38,885 bases of DNA from Flavobacterium sp. GTDB lineage: Bacteria; Bacteroidota; Bacteroidia; Flavobacteriales; Flavobacteriaceae. Below are positions 26,060 through 35,900 of the stretch, in pieces. The stretch lies in contig NZ_JAIXRZ010000071.1 in NCBI RefSeq assembly GCF_027484945.1, forward strand, positions 1 to 38,885, given 5' to 3'. Positions within the stretch are counted from its first letter, which is position 1; every line of letters begins with the position of its first letter. A model generated the notes under the pieces. It did not search any database. It saw nothing but the letters and a program-made list of their open reading frames with translations, and was not told the DNA's origin. The translations under genes were made by a program, and so were the position numbers.

Positions 26060-29000
26060 ATGCAGAATAAGGGACTCGTTAAGTTTTTTGCAATTTTATT
26101 TGCTTTGGTAAGTATTTACCAGCTTTCATTCACTTTTGTAGCGAATGGGATTAAGAAAGACGCCAAGGCATTTGCCGAGCAAAAATTGGCTGAAATCAAG
26201 AAAAAAGCTGCTCCTGGTCAGCCACTTCCAGAATTAAATGAATTGGAAGTACAATACCTGGATTCTTTGAAAAAAGTTGAAGTTTTTAGTCTTGGTTTTG
26301 CCGACTACAACTATGAAGATGTAAGCAACAAGCAAATCAACAAAGGTTTGGACTTAGAAGGAGGGATCAACGTGATTCTTCAAATCTCAGTGAAAGACGT
26401 ATTAAAAGGGTTGTCTAGCGATTCTAAAAATGCTGTTTTCAACAAAGCTTTGGATAATGCTGCAAAAATTCAAAAAGGGAATGAATCGTATTTAGATGCT
26501 TTCTTTCGTGCTTTTGACGAGGCAGCTGCAGGGACAAGTACAAAATTAGCCTCTCCCGATGTTTTTGCCAACAAGAACTTATCTGACGAAATTAACTTCA
26601 AGATGACCGATGACCAAGTAAAAAAGGTGATCCGTCGTAAAGTAGATGAATCAGTTGATTCTGCGTTTGGTGTATTGCGTAAGCGTATTGATAAATTTGG
26701 GGTAACCCAACCAAATATTGCAAAATTAGGACAGACAGGACGTATTTTGGTTGAATTACCAGGTGCGAAAGATGTCGATCGTATCAAAAAATTGTTACAA
26801 TCTACTGCACAATTGGAGTTTTGGGAAACCTACCGCGCTGATGAAATGAGTATTTTCTTGGAAACAGCTAATCAAGCGTTGAAAACGTCTGAGGTTGTTG
26901 CGGAACCTGTTGAAAAAACAGGTGTAAACGATTCGATTAAAGCAATGTTGGGTAACAAGTCGAAAGATTCGGTTGCTAAAAACACTTCAGATTTAGGTCC
27001 ATTAAAAAGCAAGTTAACCATTGGTGGCGGACCAGTATTAGGTACCGTAGCATCAAAAGATACCGCTAAAGTGGGTGAATACCTTCGCCGTGCTGAAATT
27101 CGTAATTTATTACCAGCCGATAAACGTTTTGCAAAATTTGTTTGGAGTAAAGCGAATGTAGCTGTAGATGCTAAAACTAAACAAGAGTCGCAAACTTTTG
27201 AGTTGTATGCTTTAAAAGGGAACAAAGACAATGTAGCTCCTTTGAGTGGTGGTGTGATTATTGACGCAAGAGATACTTTTGACCAATTGGGTAAGCCAGC
27301 GGTTTCGATGCAAATGAACGGTCAAGGAGCTAAAACTTGGGAAGAATTAACTGGTAAAGCATATACCGATAAAGGATTCATCGCGATAGTATTGGATAAT
27401 GTAGTGTATTCTGCTCCGGGTGTTTCTTCGGGTCCAATTGCTGGCGGTCGTTCAGAAATTTCGGGTAATTTTGATGTAGCCGAAACCAAAGACTTAGCCA
27501 ATGTATTGCGTGCAGGTAAATTGCCAGCTGCAGCAGAAATTGTGCAGTCAGAAGTGGTAGGTCCGTCCTTAGGACAAAAAGCAATTGATGCAGGTACTAC
27601 TTCTTCTATCGTTGGTTTGGTATTGGTATGTTTATGGATGATGTTCTATTATGGTAGAGCAGGTTTGTATGCAAACATTGCTTTATTTGTAAACTTATTA
27701 TTCTTATTTGGTATTTTAGCTAGTTTAGGAGCTGTTTTAACCTTACCTGGTATTGCTGGTATTGTATTAACCTTAGGAACAGCAGTAGACGCGAACATTA
27801 TTATTTATGAGCGTGCAAAAGAAGAATTACGTGATGGAAAGTCGCTGGCAGATGCCGTAAAAACATCCTATGGATGGAAAGGAGCGATGCGTTCAATCAT
27901 TGATGCAAACGTTACGCACGTATTAACTGGAGCGATCTTATTTATTTTTGGTACCGGACCCATTCAAGGTTTTGCGACTACCTTATTGATTGGTATTTTC
28001 ACATCGCTATTTACTTCTATATTCATTGCACGTATTTTTATCGATAAAGATGTCGATGCAAATAAAAAATTAGCGTTTACAACCAATTTAACTAAGAACT
28101 GGTTTACGGGCTTTAACTTCGACTTTATTGGAATCAAAAAGTACTCGTATATCTTCTCTACTTTAGTTGTAATTGTAAGCTGTGTGTCGTTCTATTTTAA
28201 TGGTTTGGATGAAGGTGTAGATTTTGTTGGAGGTCGTACTTTCCAAGTAAAATTTGAAAAACCTGTAGAGGCATCAATTGTTGCTGAGGAGTTAACTAAA
28301 GAATTTGGTACTACCGTTGAAGCAAAGGTATTTGGTGATGAGGATCAATTGAAAATCACGACCAAGTATAAAATTAAAGAAGAGTCAACCGATACGGATA
28401 GAGAAGTAAATGAAAAACTATTCAAGGTTTTAGGCAAGTATTATCCAGGAACGACCTATGATCAATTTATCAATACCTACGATGGTAAAAAAGTTGGGGT
28501 ATTGCAAGCTTCCAAAGTGGGGGCAGCGATATCAGCCGACATCAAAACCAATTCCTTTTGGGCTGTTATTGGTGCAATGTTGATTGTTGGACTTTACTTG
28601 ATTATTTCGTTCCGTAAATGGCAATACTCATTGGGTGCTTTAGCAGCGGTAGTTCACGATGTGATCTTTGTATTGGGTGTTTATTCATTAGGTTATAAGT
28701 ATGCGCCTTTCCATATGGAAATGGATCAGCATTTTATCGCAGCTATTTTGACCGTGATTGGTTATTCTATGAATGATACCGTAATTGTATTTGACCGTAT
28801 ACGTGAATTCCTTGCAGGTAATCGCAAAGGTCACTTTAAAGATGTTGTAAATGCTTCTATTAATACTACTTTATCGCGTACCTTGAATACTTCGTTAACG
28901 ATGATCATGGTATTATTGATTATGTTTATTTTTGGTGGAGAGTCAATTCGAGGGTTCATTTTTGCGATGTTAATTGGTATCATCATCGGTACCTACTCAT

Positions 29001-29092
29001 CATTATTTATTGCAACTCCTGTATTGGTAGATACGATGAAACAAAGTGATATTGATGAAATCGAAAAACGTCACTTTACGGATCAACAATAA
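26060..29092 (+). CDS. secDF: Fused protein translocase subunit SecDF
   Basis: Proton-driven accessory subunit of the Sec translocon, pulling exported proteins across the inner membrane. The 1010 residues contain SecD followed by SecF in one chain, as is usual in Bacteroidota. The N-terminal transmembrane helix is GLVKFFAILFALVSIYQLSF. Periplasmic P1 has LDLEGGINVILQISV and RIDKFGVTQPNI. The SecD membrane block has TLGTAVDANIIIYERAKEEL, where the aspartate is the proton-relay residue. The SecF part starts near residue 690 with KKYSYIFSTL. It has DEGVDFVGGRTFQVKF and the membrane motif IGYSMNDTVIVFDRIRE. The gene has its own promoter, a long leader and a terminator. High secretion demand (type IX substrates, lipoproteins) fits its presence beside envelope genes. 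Confidence 0.97.
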   Translation: MQNKGLVKFFAILFALVSIYQLSFTFVANGIKKDAKAFAEQKLAEIKKKAAPGQPLPELNELEVQYLDSLKKVEVFSLGFADYNYEDVSNKQINKGLDLEGGINVILQISVKDVLKGLSSDSKNAVFNKALDNAAKIQKGNESYLDAFFRAFDEAAAGTSTKLASPDVFANKNLSDEINFKMTDDQVKKVIRRKVDESVDSAFGVLRKRIDKFGVTQPNIAKLGQTGRILVELPGAKDVDRIKKLLQSTAQLEFWETYRADEMSIFLETANQALKTSEVVAEPVEKTGVNDSIKAMLGNKSKDSVAKNTSDLGPLKSKLTIGGGPVLGTVASKDTAKVGEYLRRAEIRNLLPADKRFAKFVWSKANVAVDAKTKQESQTFELYALKGNKDNVAPLSGGVIIDARDTFDQLGKPAVSMQMNGQGAKTWEELTGKAYTDKGFIAIVLDNVVYSAPGVSSGPIAGGRSEISGNFDVAETKDLANVLRAGKLPAAAEIVQSEVVGPSLGQKAIDAGTTSSIVGLVLVCLWMMFYYGRAGLYANIALFVNLLFLFGILASLGAVLTLPGIAGIVLTLGTAVDANIIIYERAKEELRDGKSLADAVKTSYGWKGAMRSIIDANVTHVLTGAILFIFGTGPIQGFATTLLIGIFTSLFTSIFIARIFIDKDVDANKKLAFTTNLTKNWFTGFNFDFIGIKKYSYIFSTLVVIVSCVSFYFNGLDEGVDFVGGRTFQVKFEKPVEASIVAEELTKEFGTTVEAKVFGDEDQLKITTKYKIKEESTDTDREVNEKLFKVLGKYYPGTTYDQFINTYDGKKVGVLQASKVGAAISADIKTNSFWAVIGAMLIVGLYLIISFRKWQYSLGALAAVVHDVIFVLGVYSLGYKYAPFHMEMDQHFIAAILTVIGYSMNDTVIVFDRIREFLAGNRKGHFKDVVNASINTTLSRTLNTSLTMIMVLLIMFIFGGESIRGFIFAMLIGIIIGTYSSLFIATPVLVDTMKQSDIDEIEKRHFTDQQ

Positions 29093-29111
29093 TTTAGATA
29101 CAAAAAATAAT

Positions 29112-29140
29112 AAGCCGTTCCCTGTTGAACGGCTTTTTTT
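29112..29140 (+). terminator. Intrinsic terminator of secDF
   Basis: Perfect 9-bp stem AAGCCGTTC / GAACGGCTT (29112-29120 and 29127-29135), six-base loop, T run to 29140. It starts 19 bases after the secDF stop. Confidence 0.92.
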
Positions 29141-29303
29141 ATGGGGATTGGTTTAGTATAGATTTTTTTATTTATTCTAAAAAATGTTCATTTTGATTGA
29201 ATGTGCACTACTAGTCTTATAGGCTAGAGGAACTAGATTTTAAATGAAATATTAGCTTTTGCTACGTGAAGTTGACTCATGAGTTTTTGTAAAGCGTAGG
29301 TAT

Positions 29304-29330
29304 AAAAAAACCTCCATAGGAGGGAGGCTT
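29304..29330 (-). terminator. Intrinsic terminator of lgt
   Basis: On the minus strand, a GC-rich stem CCTCC / GGAGG (plus-strand 29311-29315 and 29323-29327) is followed by a run of seven T (the seven A at 29304-29310 on the plus strand). It lies about 20 bases after the lgt stop. The stretch 29141-29303 between the two convergent terminators holds no gene I can support. Confidence 0.8.
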
Positions 29331-29350
29331 TCAAGTTAAACGATATTCAA

Positions 29351-30277
29351 TTAAACATCAATATCTTCAGGTAAAGGCTTTTCGGCCATAAAAAGGTAAT
29401 AGAGTCCGACCAAAATGAAAGGAATACTCAACCATTGACCGGTTGAAAACTGACCGAAAAACTCTTCAATACCCCCTTGTTCTTCTTTAATGAATTCAAC
29501 TACAAAACGAACACTCCATAAAAGTATGAGGAAAACCCCAAAAAGTAATCCATGTTTTTCAGATACATTGGTTTTCCAATATAAATAGAGTAGGATAAAG
29601 AATACAAAAACATAACAAAATGCCTCATAAAGTTGTGCGGGATAACGGTAAGGTACAGCAGCTAAAAGGCTAGAAAATTGAGGATTATTAACCAATGCAT
29701 CATAGGCCATATCAGGATTAGTAATACCTGTTTTTTCAATAATTACTTGTGCGGGATAAGCCTCTCGAATGAACCGCATGGCAAAGGGACTATCTGCAGT
29801 AGTTATTTTGCCTACAATTTCGGAATTAAAGAAATTTCCAATACGTACAAAAATGGCCCCACAAGCAACAGGAATTACAACTCGATCCAATACCCAAAGC
29901 AGGGGTCGATTGATCACTTTTTTACTGTAAAAATACATCGTAATAATGATGGCAAAAGCCGCTCCATGACTCGCTAAACCTGCAAATCCAGTAAACTGAA
30001 ATTCTGGATCAAACTGGAAAGGCAATAAAATTTCTGCAGGATGGTTTCGAAAATAATCCCATTGATAAAAAAATACGTGCCCCAATCGTGCGCCCAAAAG
30101 AGTTGCTAAAACGGTCCAAATAAAAAGAGTATCTAATTTATCGATGGACTCTTTTTCATGATCAAATATTTTTTTCATTATATACCATCCGAGTGCGAAT
30201 GCAATCACAAACATTAAGCTATAAATTCTAATGTTTAAAGGACCAAGGTGAAAACCTTCAGCGGGATTCCAAATCAT
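29351..30277 (-). CDS. lgt: Prolipoprotein diacylglyceryl transferase
   Basis: Inner-membrane enzyme that attaches diacylglycerol from phosphatidylglycerol to the lipobox cysteine of prolipoproteins, the first step of lipoprotein maturation. The 308 residues have seven or so hydrophobic segments. Key motifs are LGARLGHVFFY (61-71), H104 in LASHGAAFAI, and the Lgt signature FVRIGNFFNSEIVG (143-156) with R145, N148 and E153. The start MIWNPAEGFHLGPLNIRIYS is the usual beginning of the family. It follows yidD by 63 bp on the same strand and has a promoter-like element in that gap, so it may be transcribed both alone and by read-through. Confidence 0.96.
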   Translation of the reverse strand: MIWNPAEGFHLGPLNIRIYSLMFVIAFALGWYIMKKIFDHEKESIDKLDTLFIWTVLATLLGARLGHVFFYQWDYFRNHPAEILLPFQFDPEFQFTGFAGLASHGAAFAIIITMYFYSKKVINRPLLWVLDRVVIPVACGAIFVRIGNFFNSEIVGKITTADSPFAMRFIREAYPAQVIIEKTGITNPDMAYDALVNNPQFSSLLAAVPYRYPAQLYEAFCYVFVFFILLYLYWKTNVSEKHGLLFGVFLILLWSVRFVVEFIKEEQGGIEEFFGQFSTGQWLSIPFILVGLYYLFMAEKPLPEDIDV

Positions 30278-30298
30278 AATAGGGGTATTTATTCATTT

Positions 30299-30306
30299 CA
30301 AAAATA
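30299..30306 (-). promoter_or_regulatory. Possible -7 element for lgt (TATTTTTG on the minus strand)
   Basis: Reverse complement of CAAAAATA matches TAnnTTTG, 21 bases upstream of the lgt ATG, in the yidD-lgt gap. No -33 TTG at the expected distance was seen. Confidence 0.4.
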
Positions 30307-30340
30307 GACATTTATTTTTTGGGGCGAAATTAAAATTGCG

Positions 30341-30589
30341 TTAGCACTTTTTTTTAATCTTAGGAGGAACTGGGTCGTAACCACTTTTTCCCCACGGATG
30401 GCATGAAAAAATTCGTTTACAACCTAAATAGCTCCCTTTCCAAACACCATGAAGGGTTACGGCCTCAATAAAGTAGGAGGAACAAGTGGGGTGAAAACGA
30501 CAAGTAGAAGGCGTAAAAGGGGAAATAGCAACTTGATAGAAGCGAATAATTCCAAGTAGTGGTGCCGCAATTATTTTTTTAAATCGCAT
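30341..30589 (-). CDS. yidD: Membrane protein insertion efficiency factor YidD
   Basis: Small membrane-associated protein that helps YidC insert proteins. It has 82 residues. Conserved features are an amphipathic N-terminus ([15 protein letters not shown]), [15 protein letters not shown] with C30 and C36, and [16 protein letters not shown]. The ATG shares its A with the cysS stop codon (TAATG), so translation is coupled to cysS. In many bacteria yidD sits with rnpA and yidC; here it is the last gene of the folE-cysS-yidD operon. The basic tail KIKKKC is normal. Confidence 0.95.
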   Translation of the reverse strand: MRFKKIIAAPLLGIIRFYQVAISPFTPSTCRFHPTCSSYFIEAVTLHGVWKGSYLGCKRIFSCHPWGKSGYDPVPPKIKKKC

Positions 30590-32073
30590 TACAGTAGATA
30601 TGATGTTCCTTCTTTTCCGTCTTTTAATTGGATTCCTAAATCTTGTAAACGATCTCTGATTTCATCGGATAACGCCCAATTTTTATTCGCGCGCGCCGAA
30701 TTTCGCATTTCAATGAGCATTTCTACAACACCACTTAGTTTTTCAGAATTTACAGCCGTTAGTTTAGTGTTTTCTAAGCCTAAAACCTCAAATAAAAAGG
30801 TCTGCAATGTGTTTGAAAGTTCGACACAATCCGCTGCAGTTAACGACGCTTTCTTATCATTAACCAAATTAGCATAACGAATTCCTTCAAATAATTGTGC
30901 AATGAGAATAGGGGTGTTAAAATCGTCATTCATTGCGTCATAACATTGTTTTTTCCAGTTTTGAATATTCAATGTTGATTGCGGAGATCCTTGAAGTTGG
31001 CTTGCAATAGCTAATCCTTCCATCATTCGTTGGTATCCTTTTTCACTAGCCATAAGAGCGTCATTCGAAATGTCTAATACACTGCGGTAATGTGCTTGGA
31101 GGAAACAAAAACGAACAACCGAAGGCTCGAATGCTTTTTCAAAAAAATCATTTTTACCTTCTATTAATTCCATAGGTAAGATAAAATTGCCAGTCGATTT
31201 ACTCATTCGTAAGCCGTTCATCGTAAGCATGTTGGCATGCATCCAGTAGTTGACGGGATTTTTATCATTGCAACCTTTACCCTGAGCAACTTCACATTCG
31301 TGGTGTGGAAATTTTAGATCCAAGCCACCGCCGTGAATATCAAAGTTTTCACCCAAATATTTAGTACTCATAGCGGTACATTCGAGATGCCAGCCAGGAA
31401 ATCCTTCACCCCATGGAGAGTTCCAACGCATAATATGGGCGGGTGAGGCATTTTTCCACAAGGCAAAGTCTTGCGGGTTTTTCTTTTCATTCTGACCGTC
31501 AAGTTCCCGTGTATTTGCCAATAATTCTTCTACATTTCGATTGCTTAACGCGCCATAATTAAGTCCACGGTTATTATATTCTAATACATCAAAATAAACC
31601 GATCCGTTGCTTACATAAGCTAAGCCTTTATCGATTAGCTTTTGGGTTAATTCAATTTGTTCTAATATATGCCCCGTAGCGGTAGGTTCGATACTTGGCG
31701 GTAAAAAATTGAATATATCCAAAACCCGATGAAAATCAACCGTATATTTTTGAACAATTTCCATCGGTTCCAATTTTTCCAAACGGGATTGCTTTACAAA
31801 CCGGTCATTGTCTATATTTCCATCATCGGTTAAATGGCCTGCATCGGTAATGTTGCGTACATAACGAACGTGGTAACCCAAATGGGTGAGGTATCGGTAG
31901 ATCATATCAAAACTCATAAAGGTGCGTAAATTCCCCATATGAACGTTGCTGTAAACGGTTGGTCCACATACATACATGCCTATTTTTCCAGGAGTAATGG
32001 ATTGAAAGGTTTCTTTTGCACCCGAAAGGGAATTGTAAATTGTAATCGTATGGTTTTGATATAATGCATTCAT
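30589..32073 (-). CDS. cysS: Cysteinyl-tRNA synthetase
   Basis: Class I aminoacyl-tRNA synthetase charging tRNA-Cys in the cytoplasm. It has 494 residues. The N-terminal catalytic fold has [15 protein letters not shown] (34-48) with the HIGH-type motif HMGN and zinc ligand C36. Further zinc ligands are C232 in WHLECTAMS and H257/E261 in PHHECEVAQ. The second class I signature is RMSKS (289-293), a variant of KMSKS with arginine in the first position. A helical anticodon-binding region and the C-terminal domain are complete. It starts three bases after the folE stop and overlaps yidD by one base. Confidence 0.97.
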   Translation of the reverse strand: MNALYQNHTITIYNSLSGAKETFQSITPGKIGMYVCGPTVYSNVHMGNLRTFMSFDMIYRYLTHLGYHVRYVRNITDAGHLTDDGNIDNDRFVKQSRLEKLEPMEIVQKYTVDFHRVLDIFNFLPPSIEPTATGHILEQIELTQKLIDKGLAYVSNGSVYFDVLEYNNRGLNYGALSNRNVEELLANTRELDGQNEKKNPQDFALWKNASPAHIMRWNSPWGEGFPGWHLECTAMSTKYLGENFDIHGGGLDLKFPHHECEVAQGKGCNDKNPVNYWMHANMLTMNGLRMSKSTGNFILPMELIEGKNDFFEKAFEPSVVRFCFLQAHYRSVLDISNDALMASEKGYQRMMEGLAIASQLQGSPQSTLNIQNWKKQCYDAMNDDFNTPILIAQLFEGIRYANLVNDKKASLTAADCVELSNTLQTFLFEVLGLENTKLTAVNSEKLSGVVEMLIEMRNSARANKNWALSDEIRDRLQDLGIQLKDGKEGTSYLL

Positions 32074-32076
32074 AAA

Positions 32077-32748
32077 TTAAAAACGCGTATCGAGTTTTAT
32101 ATATTCTAAAAATTCATTGCGAACCGAATCATTTTTGAATTTACCGCCAAATTCTGCGGTAACCGTACTGCTTTCAATATCGCGTATCCCTCTCGAGTTT
32201 ACACAAAGATGTTTGGCATCGATAATACAAGCAACATCCTCTGTTTGCAATACATTTTGCAATTCACGTACAATTTGAATTGTTAACCGTTCTTGTACTT
32301 GAGGTCGTTTTGCAAAATAATCCACAATTCGGTTCATTTTTGAGAGGCCAACCACATTTCCTTTGGAGATGTAGGCAACATGAGCCCGTCCCACAATAGG
32401 GAGGAGGTGGTGTTCGCAGGTAGAATAAACCGTAATGTTTTTTTCGACCAACATTTCGTTGTATTTGTATTTATTTTCAAATGTGGAGGAACTTGGTTTT
32501 TTGTTGGGATTTAACCCTCCAAAAATTTCTTTAACAAACATTTTGGCAACACGGTTGGGCGTGCCTTTTAAACTGTCATCAGCGAGGTCCATTCCCAATG
32601 TGCATAAGATGTTTTCTACATCCTTTTTTATACGTTCAATTTTTTGCTCATCCGTTAGTTCAAAAGCATCGGCACGTAAGGGTGTATTTTCGTTGGTTGC
32701 AATATGATTATTGCCCATTTCGTCATGTAAATTGTCCTCAGAAATCAT
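32077..32748 (-). CDS. folE: GTP cyclohydrolase I
   Basis: Converts GTP to 7,8-dihydroneopterin triphosphate, the first step of folate (tetrahydrobiopterin-type) synthesis. It has 223 residues. Zinc and active-site residues are present: C111, H113 and H114 in STCEHHLLPIVGRAH, and H180/C182 in KHLCVNSRGI. PQVQERLTIQI (149-159) and the C-terminal RNEFLEYI are typical. The first ~30 residues are a non-conserved extension, and an internal ATG at residue 11 is also possible. It is the first gene of the folE-cysS-yidD operon, three bases before cysS. Confidence 0.97.
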   Translation of the reverse strand: MISEDNLHDEMGNNHIATNENTPLRADAFELTDEQKIERIKKDVENILCTLGMDLADDSLKGTPNRVAKMFVKEIFGGLNPNKKPSSSTFENKYKYNEMLVEKNITVYSTCEHHLLPIVGRAHVAYISKGNVVGLSKMNRIVDYFAKRPQVQERLTIQIVRELQNVLQTEDVACIIDAKHLCVNSRGIRDIESSTVTAEFGGKFKNDSVRNEFLEYIKLDTRF

Positions 32749-32785
32749 GAATACGTAATAAAGTTATTTCGCTATTTTCAAACTT

Positions 32786-32793
32786 CAAAGATA
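32786..32793 (-). promoter_or_regulatory. -7 promoter element TATCTTTG for folE-cysS-yidD
   Basis: The minus-strand sequence TATCTTTG matches TAnnTTTG, 37 bases upstream of the folE ATG. A -33 TTG at the usual spacing was not seen. Confidence 0.5.
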
Positions 32794-32875
32794 ATTATAA
32801 AAGATAAAGAAGCTGCAGAAACTCTTTCAAAAATAAATTTTACGCATTTTAAGAAAATGTTACTTTAAATTTAAT

Positions 32876-32883
32876 TATTTTTA
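32876..32883 (+). promoter_or_regulatory. Weak -7 element for the giant surface protein gene
   Basis: TATTTTTA, one mismatch from TAnnTTTG, lies 21 bases upstream of the ATG at 32905. The divergent gap to folE is otherwise AT-rich without further signals. Confidence 0.25.
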
Positions 32884-32904
32884 GCGCTTTAAATTTATAA
32901 GTGA

Positions 32905-35900
32905 ATGAAAAATTTTACGCTAAAACTGCTGTTTATTCTGTTGTTTGCTACTACTTTACAGGCTCAAAACTTGTTGGCTAACGGTGATTTTGAATCGGGA
33001 GGGGTTGGAGTTGGTTTCAACATAAACGGGACAGGATATAATTTTGTAGCGAGTCCAACAGGTACAACTGCTGCAGGTGACTATAGTTTTGGCGTAAATC
33101 CGCAACCCTACAATACAACCAATTTTATTACTTCGGGCGATCATACATCGGGAACAGGTAAAATGATGTTGTTTGATGGAAGTTCAGATGGTGGAAATCC
33201 TAGTTTTTGGAAGGCAGGTAATAGTGGAGGAGGTATTTGTGGGTTAACCGTTGGTGCAACATATACCTTTCGGTATTGGGTGCGTTCTATTTCTACCAAT
33301 GTTACCGGACCCGCTACTCAGGCCGATATTCGTGTAGTGTTTAACAATGCAAATGTGTTGACTTCACCTGCATCTACATTAGCTCCTTTAACAACAGCAG
33401 GGTGGGAGCAGCGCACCTATACATTTACACCAACCAATGCTTGTGTCAATATTGAATTACGAAATTTTAATACAAGTTTTGTTGGTAATGATTTCGCTGT
33501 AGATGATTTAGCTCTTTTGCCACCACCCAAACCACTTGCGGTTTTATTTTCTGCGGTAAGTCCGTATTGTGCTACTCCAGCTACTGGATCTATTACTGTT
33601 TACGGTTCAGGAGGAACGGCTCCTTATACCAATTACACGATTTCGGGATCTGTAAATCAAAATTCGACAACTGGCGTATTTACGAACATTCCGGTTGGTA
33701 CTTATACCGTTAGTGTTACCGATACCGCCGGAAATACGGTATCTCAAAATAACGTAGTTTTAGCTCCGGCTGCCAATCCATTGACAGTTTCGCCAAACAC
33801 TACAATTTGTACGGGCAGTACAGCTACCTTATCTGCAAATGGCGGACTTTCATATTCATGGACTGCAACACCTGCAGATGCCTCTTTGACAACTCCAACG
33901 AGTGCTACCCCTGTTGTAGCACCTACAACTACAACGACTTACACGGTAACAGCTTCGGCAAACGTTACTCGAAATTTAGTATATAATGGTGATTTTTCAT
34001 TAGGTAATCTAGGATTTAATACAGATTACACTTATGTTGCTTCCAATGCTGCGGGTGCTCAAGGAATGTATGGTATTGTTTCCAATCCGTCGACATGGTT
34101 CCCTACCTTTTCAACCTGTCCAGATCATACTACAGGTACTGGTTCCATGATGCTATTTGATGGTTCTAATTTAAATGGTGGAAATGATCGTCTTTGGACC
34201 CAAACTATTCCTGTTCAACCAGGGCAAACCTATACCTTTTCCTATTGGATTCAAAGTGTAGTAGCGAGTAGTCCTGCCATTGTTCAAACATTCATCAACG
34301 GTGTCTCACAAGGATTAGTAAATGCACCAGCAGTAGCAACTTGTGGCAATTGGACCCAAGTAACTTATACCTGGAATTCAGGGGTGAGTACTAGTGCAGT
34401 AATTGCATTATTCAATAACAACTTGAGTACAGCTGGAAATGATTTTGCTATCGATGATATTTCATTTTCAACCAACGTAACTTGTAATGCTTCCCAATCG
34501 GTAACCATTACTGTAAATACGTTGTCAATTACTGTTCCTTCCAATCAGGTTTATTGCCATGGAGTTACAGTACCTTTACAACAATTTACCAGCAATCAAA
34601 CAGGAACGTCAATTACATGGACCAATTCCAATCCAAACATAGCAATTGGTGCTAGTGGTCAGGGGAATATCAATTCTTTTTTAATCAACAATAGTACGAC
34701 AATTCCGCAAACGACAACCATTACCGTTACCGGTTCATTAGATGGATGTACGAATGATGTTAAGACGTATACCATAACTGTTAATCCTCCGCCGGGAGTA
34801 ATGGTTAATAATGTAGTGAAATGTTCTGGGGATAATACGCCTGCAACAATGACTGCTACACCAACGTATCCCGGTACTTATTCCTATGCATGGACAGTTC
34901 CAGTTGGTGTTCCGGCACCGGGTAACGTGGCAAGTTTTACAACAACCGTTCCAGGAAATTACTCGGTTACCATTACAAATACAGCAACCGGTTGTGTTGC
35001 GAGTTCAGCTCCGGGGATATTTTCTTTTGACTTGAATTGTTGTATCAATGATATTACATTGAGTACCAATAATCAAACCTTTTGTAATGATACGAGTTGT
35101 ACGGTACTTAATGCTAATTATATTAACGCATACGACACCACCTCCTATACGGTATCTTCAATTCCTTATGCCCCGCTTAATCCATTAGGAAATTTAGCGA
35201 CTGCACTATGTACGCAAGATGACCGTTTTTCAGACCCTGTTAACTTGCCTTTTTCGTTTAGTTTTTATGGGCAGTGTTATAACCAATTTCAAGTAGGAAC
35301 CAATACTCTTTTAACATTTCAAGTTAATCCAACCAATTTATGTAATACGGGTGCAGGAAGTGGTTTTGCCTTTACACAAGCCATTCCTAGTGCAGCTATG
35401 AATCCACTTTGGAGAAATTCTATTTATTTTCCAATGCAGGATACGAATCCCGCAGTGCCTTCAACCCCGCCAGTTTCCATTAACTATATTGTTGATGGTC
35501 TTGCTCCCTGTCGTAAATTAATTGTAAATGTGAAAAGTATGCCTCTATTTTCTTGTGGAACTGCTCAAGGTTTACAAGAGAGTCAATTGGTATTGTATGA
35601 AGGGACAAATATCATTGATGTTCATGTTAAACGTAGATCCGTATGTGCCAACTGGAATAGTGGTAATGCCGTTCTAGGATTACACAATGCTAACGGTACA
35701 CAAGGGATTACACCTCCAGGGAGAAATACAGGAGCTTGGGTTGCTAATAATGAATCATGGCGATTTACACCCTCGGGTAATTCATTAACAACGGTTCGTT
35801 GGTTACAAGGTACTACGGTTATAGGTACAACTCCCTCTGTTCCCGTTTGTCCAACAACCACAACTACGTATACCGCTGAAGTTCGACATAATGTTTGTGG

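Noticed and set aside
29141..29303. Small RNA or gene between the secDF and lgt terminators
   Set aside because: No promoter match, no stable structure and no open frame with support.
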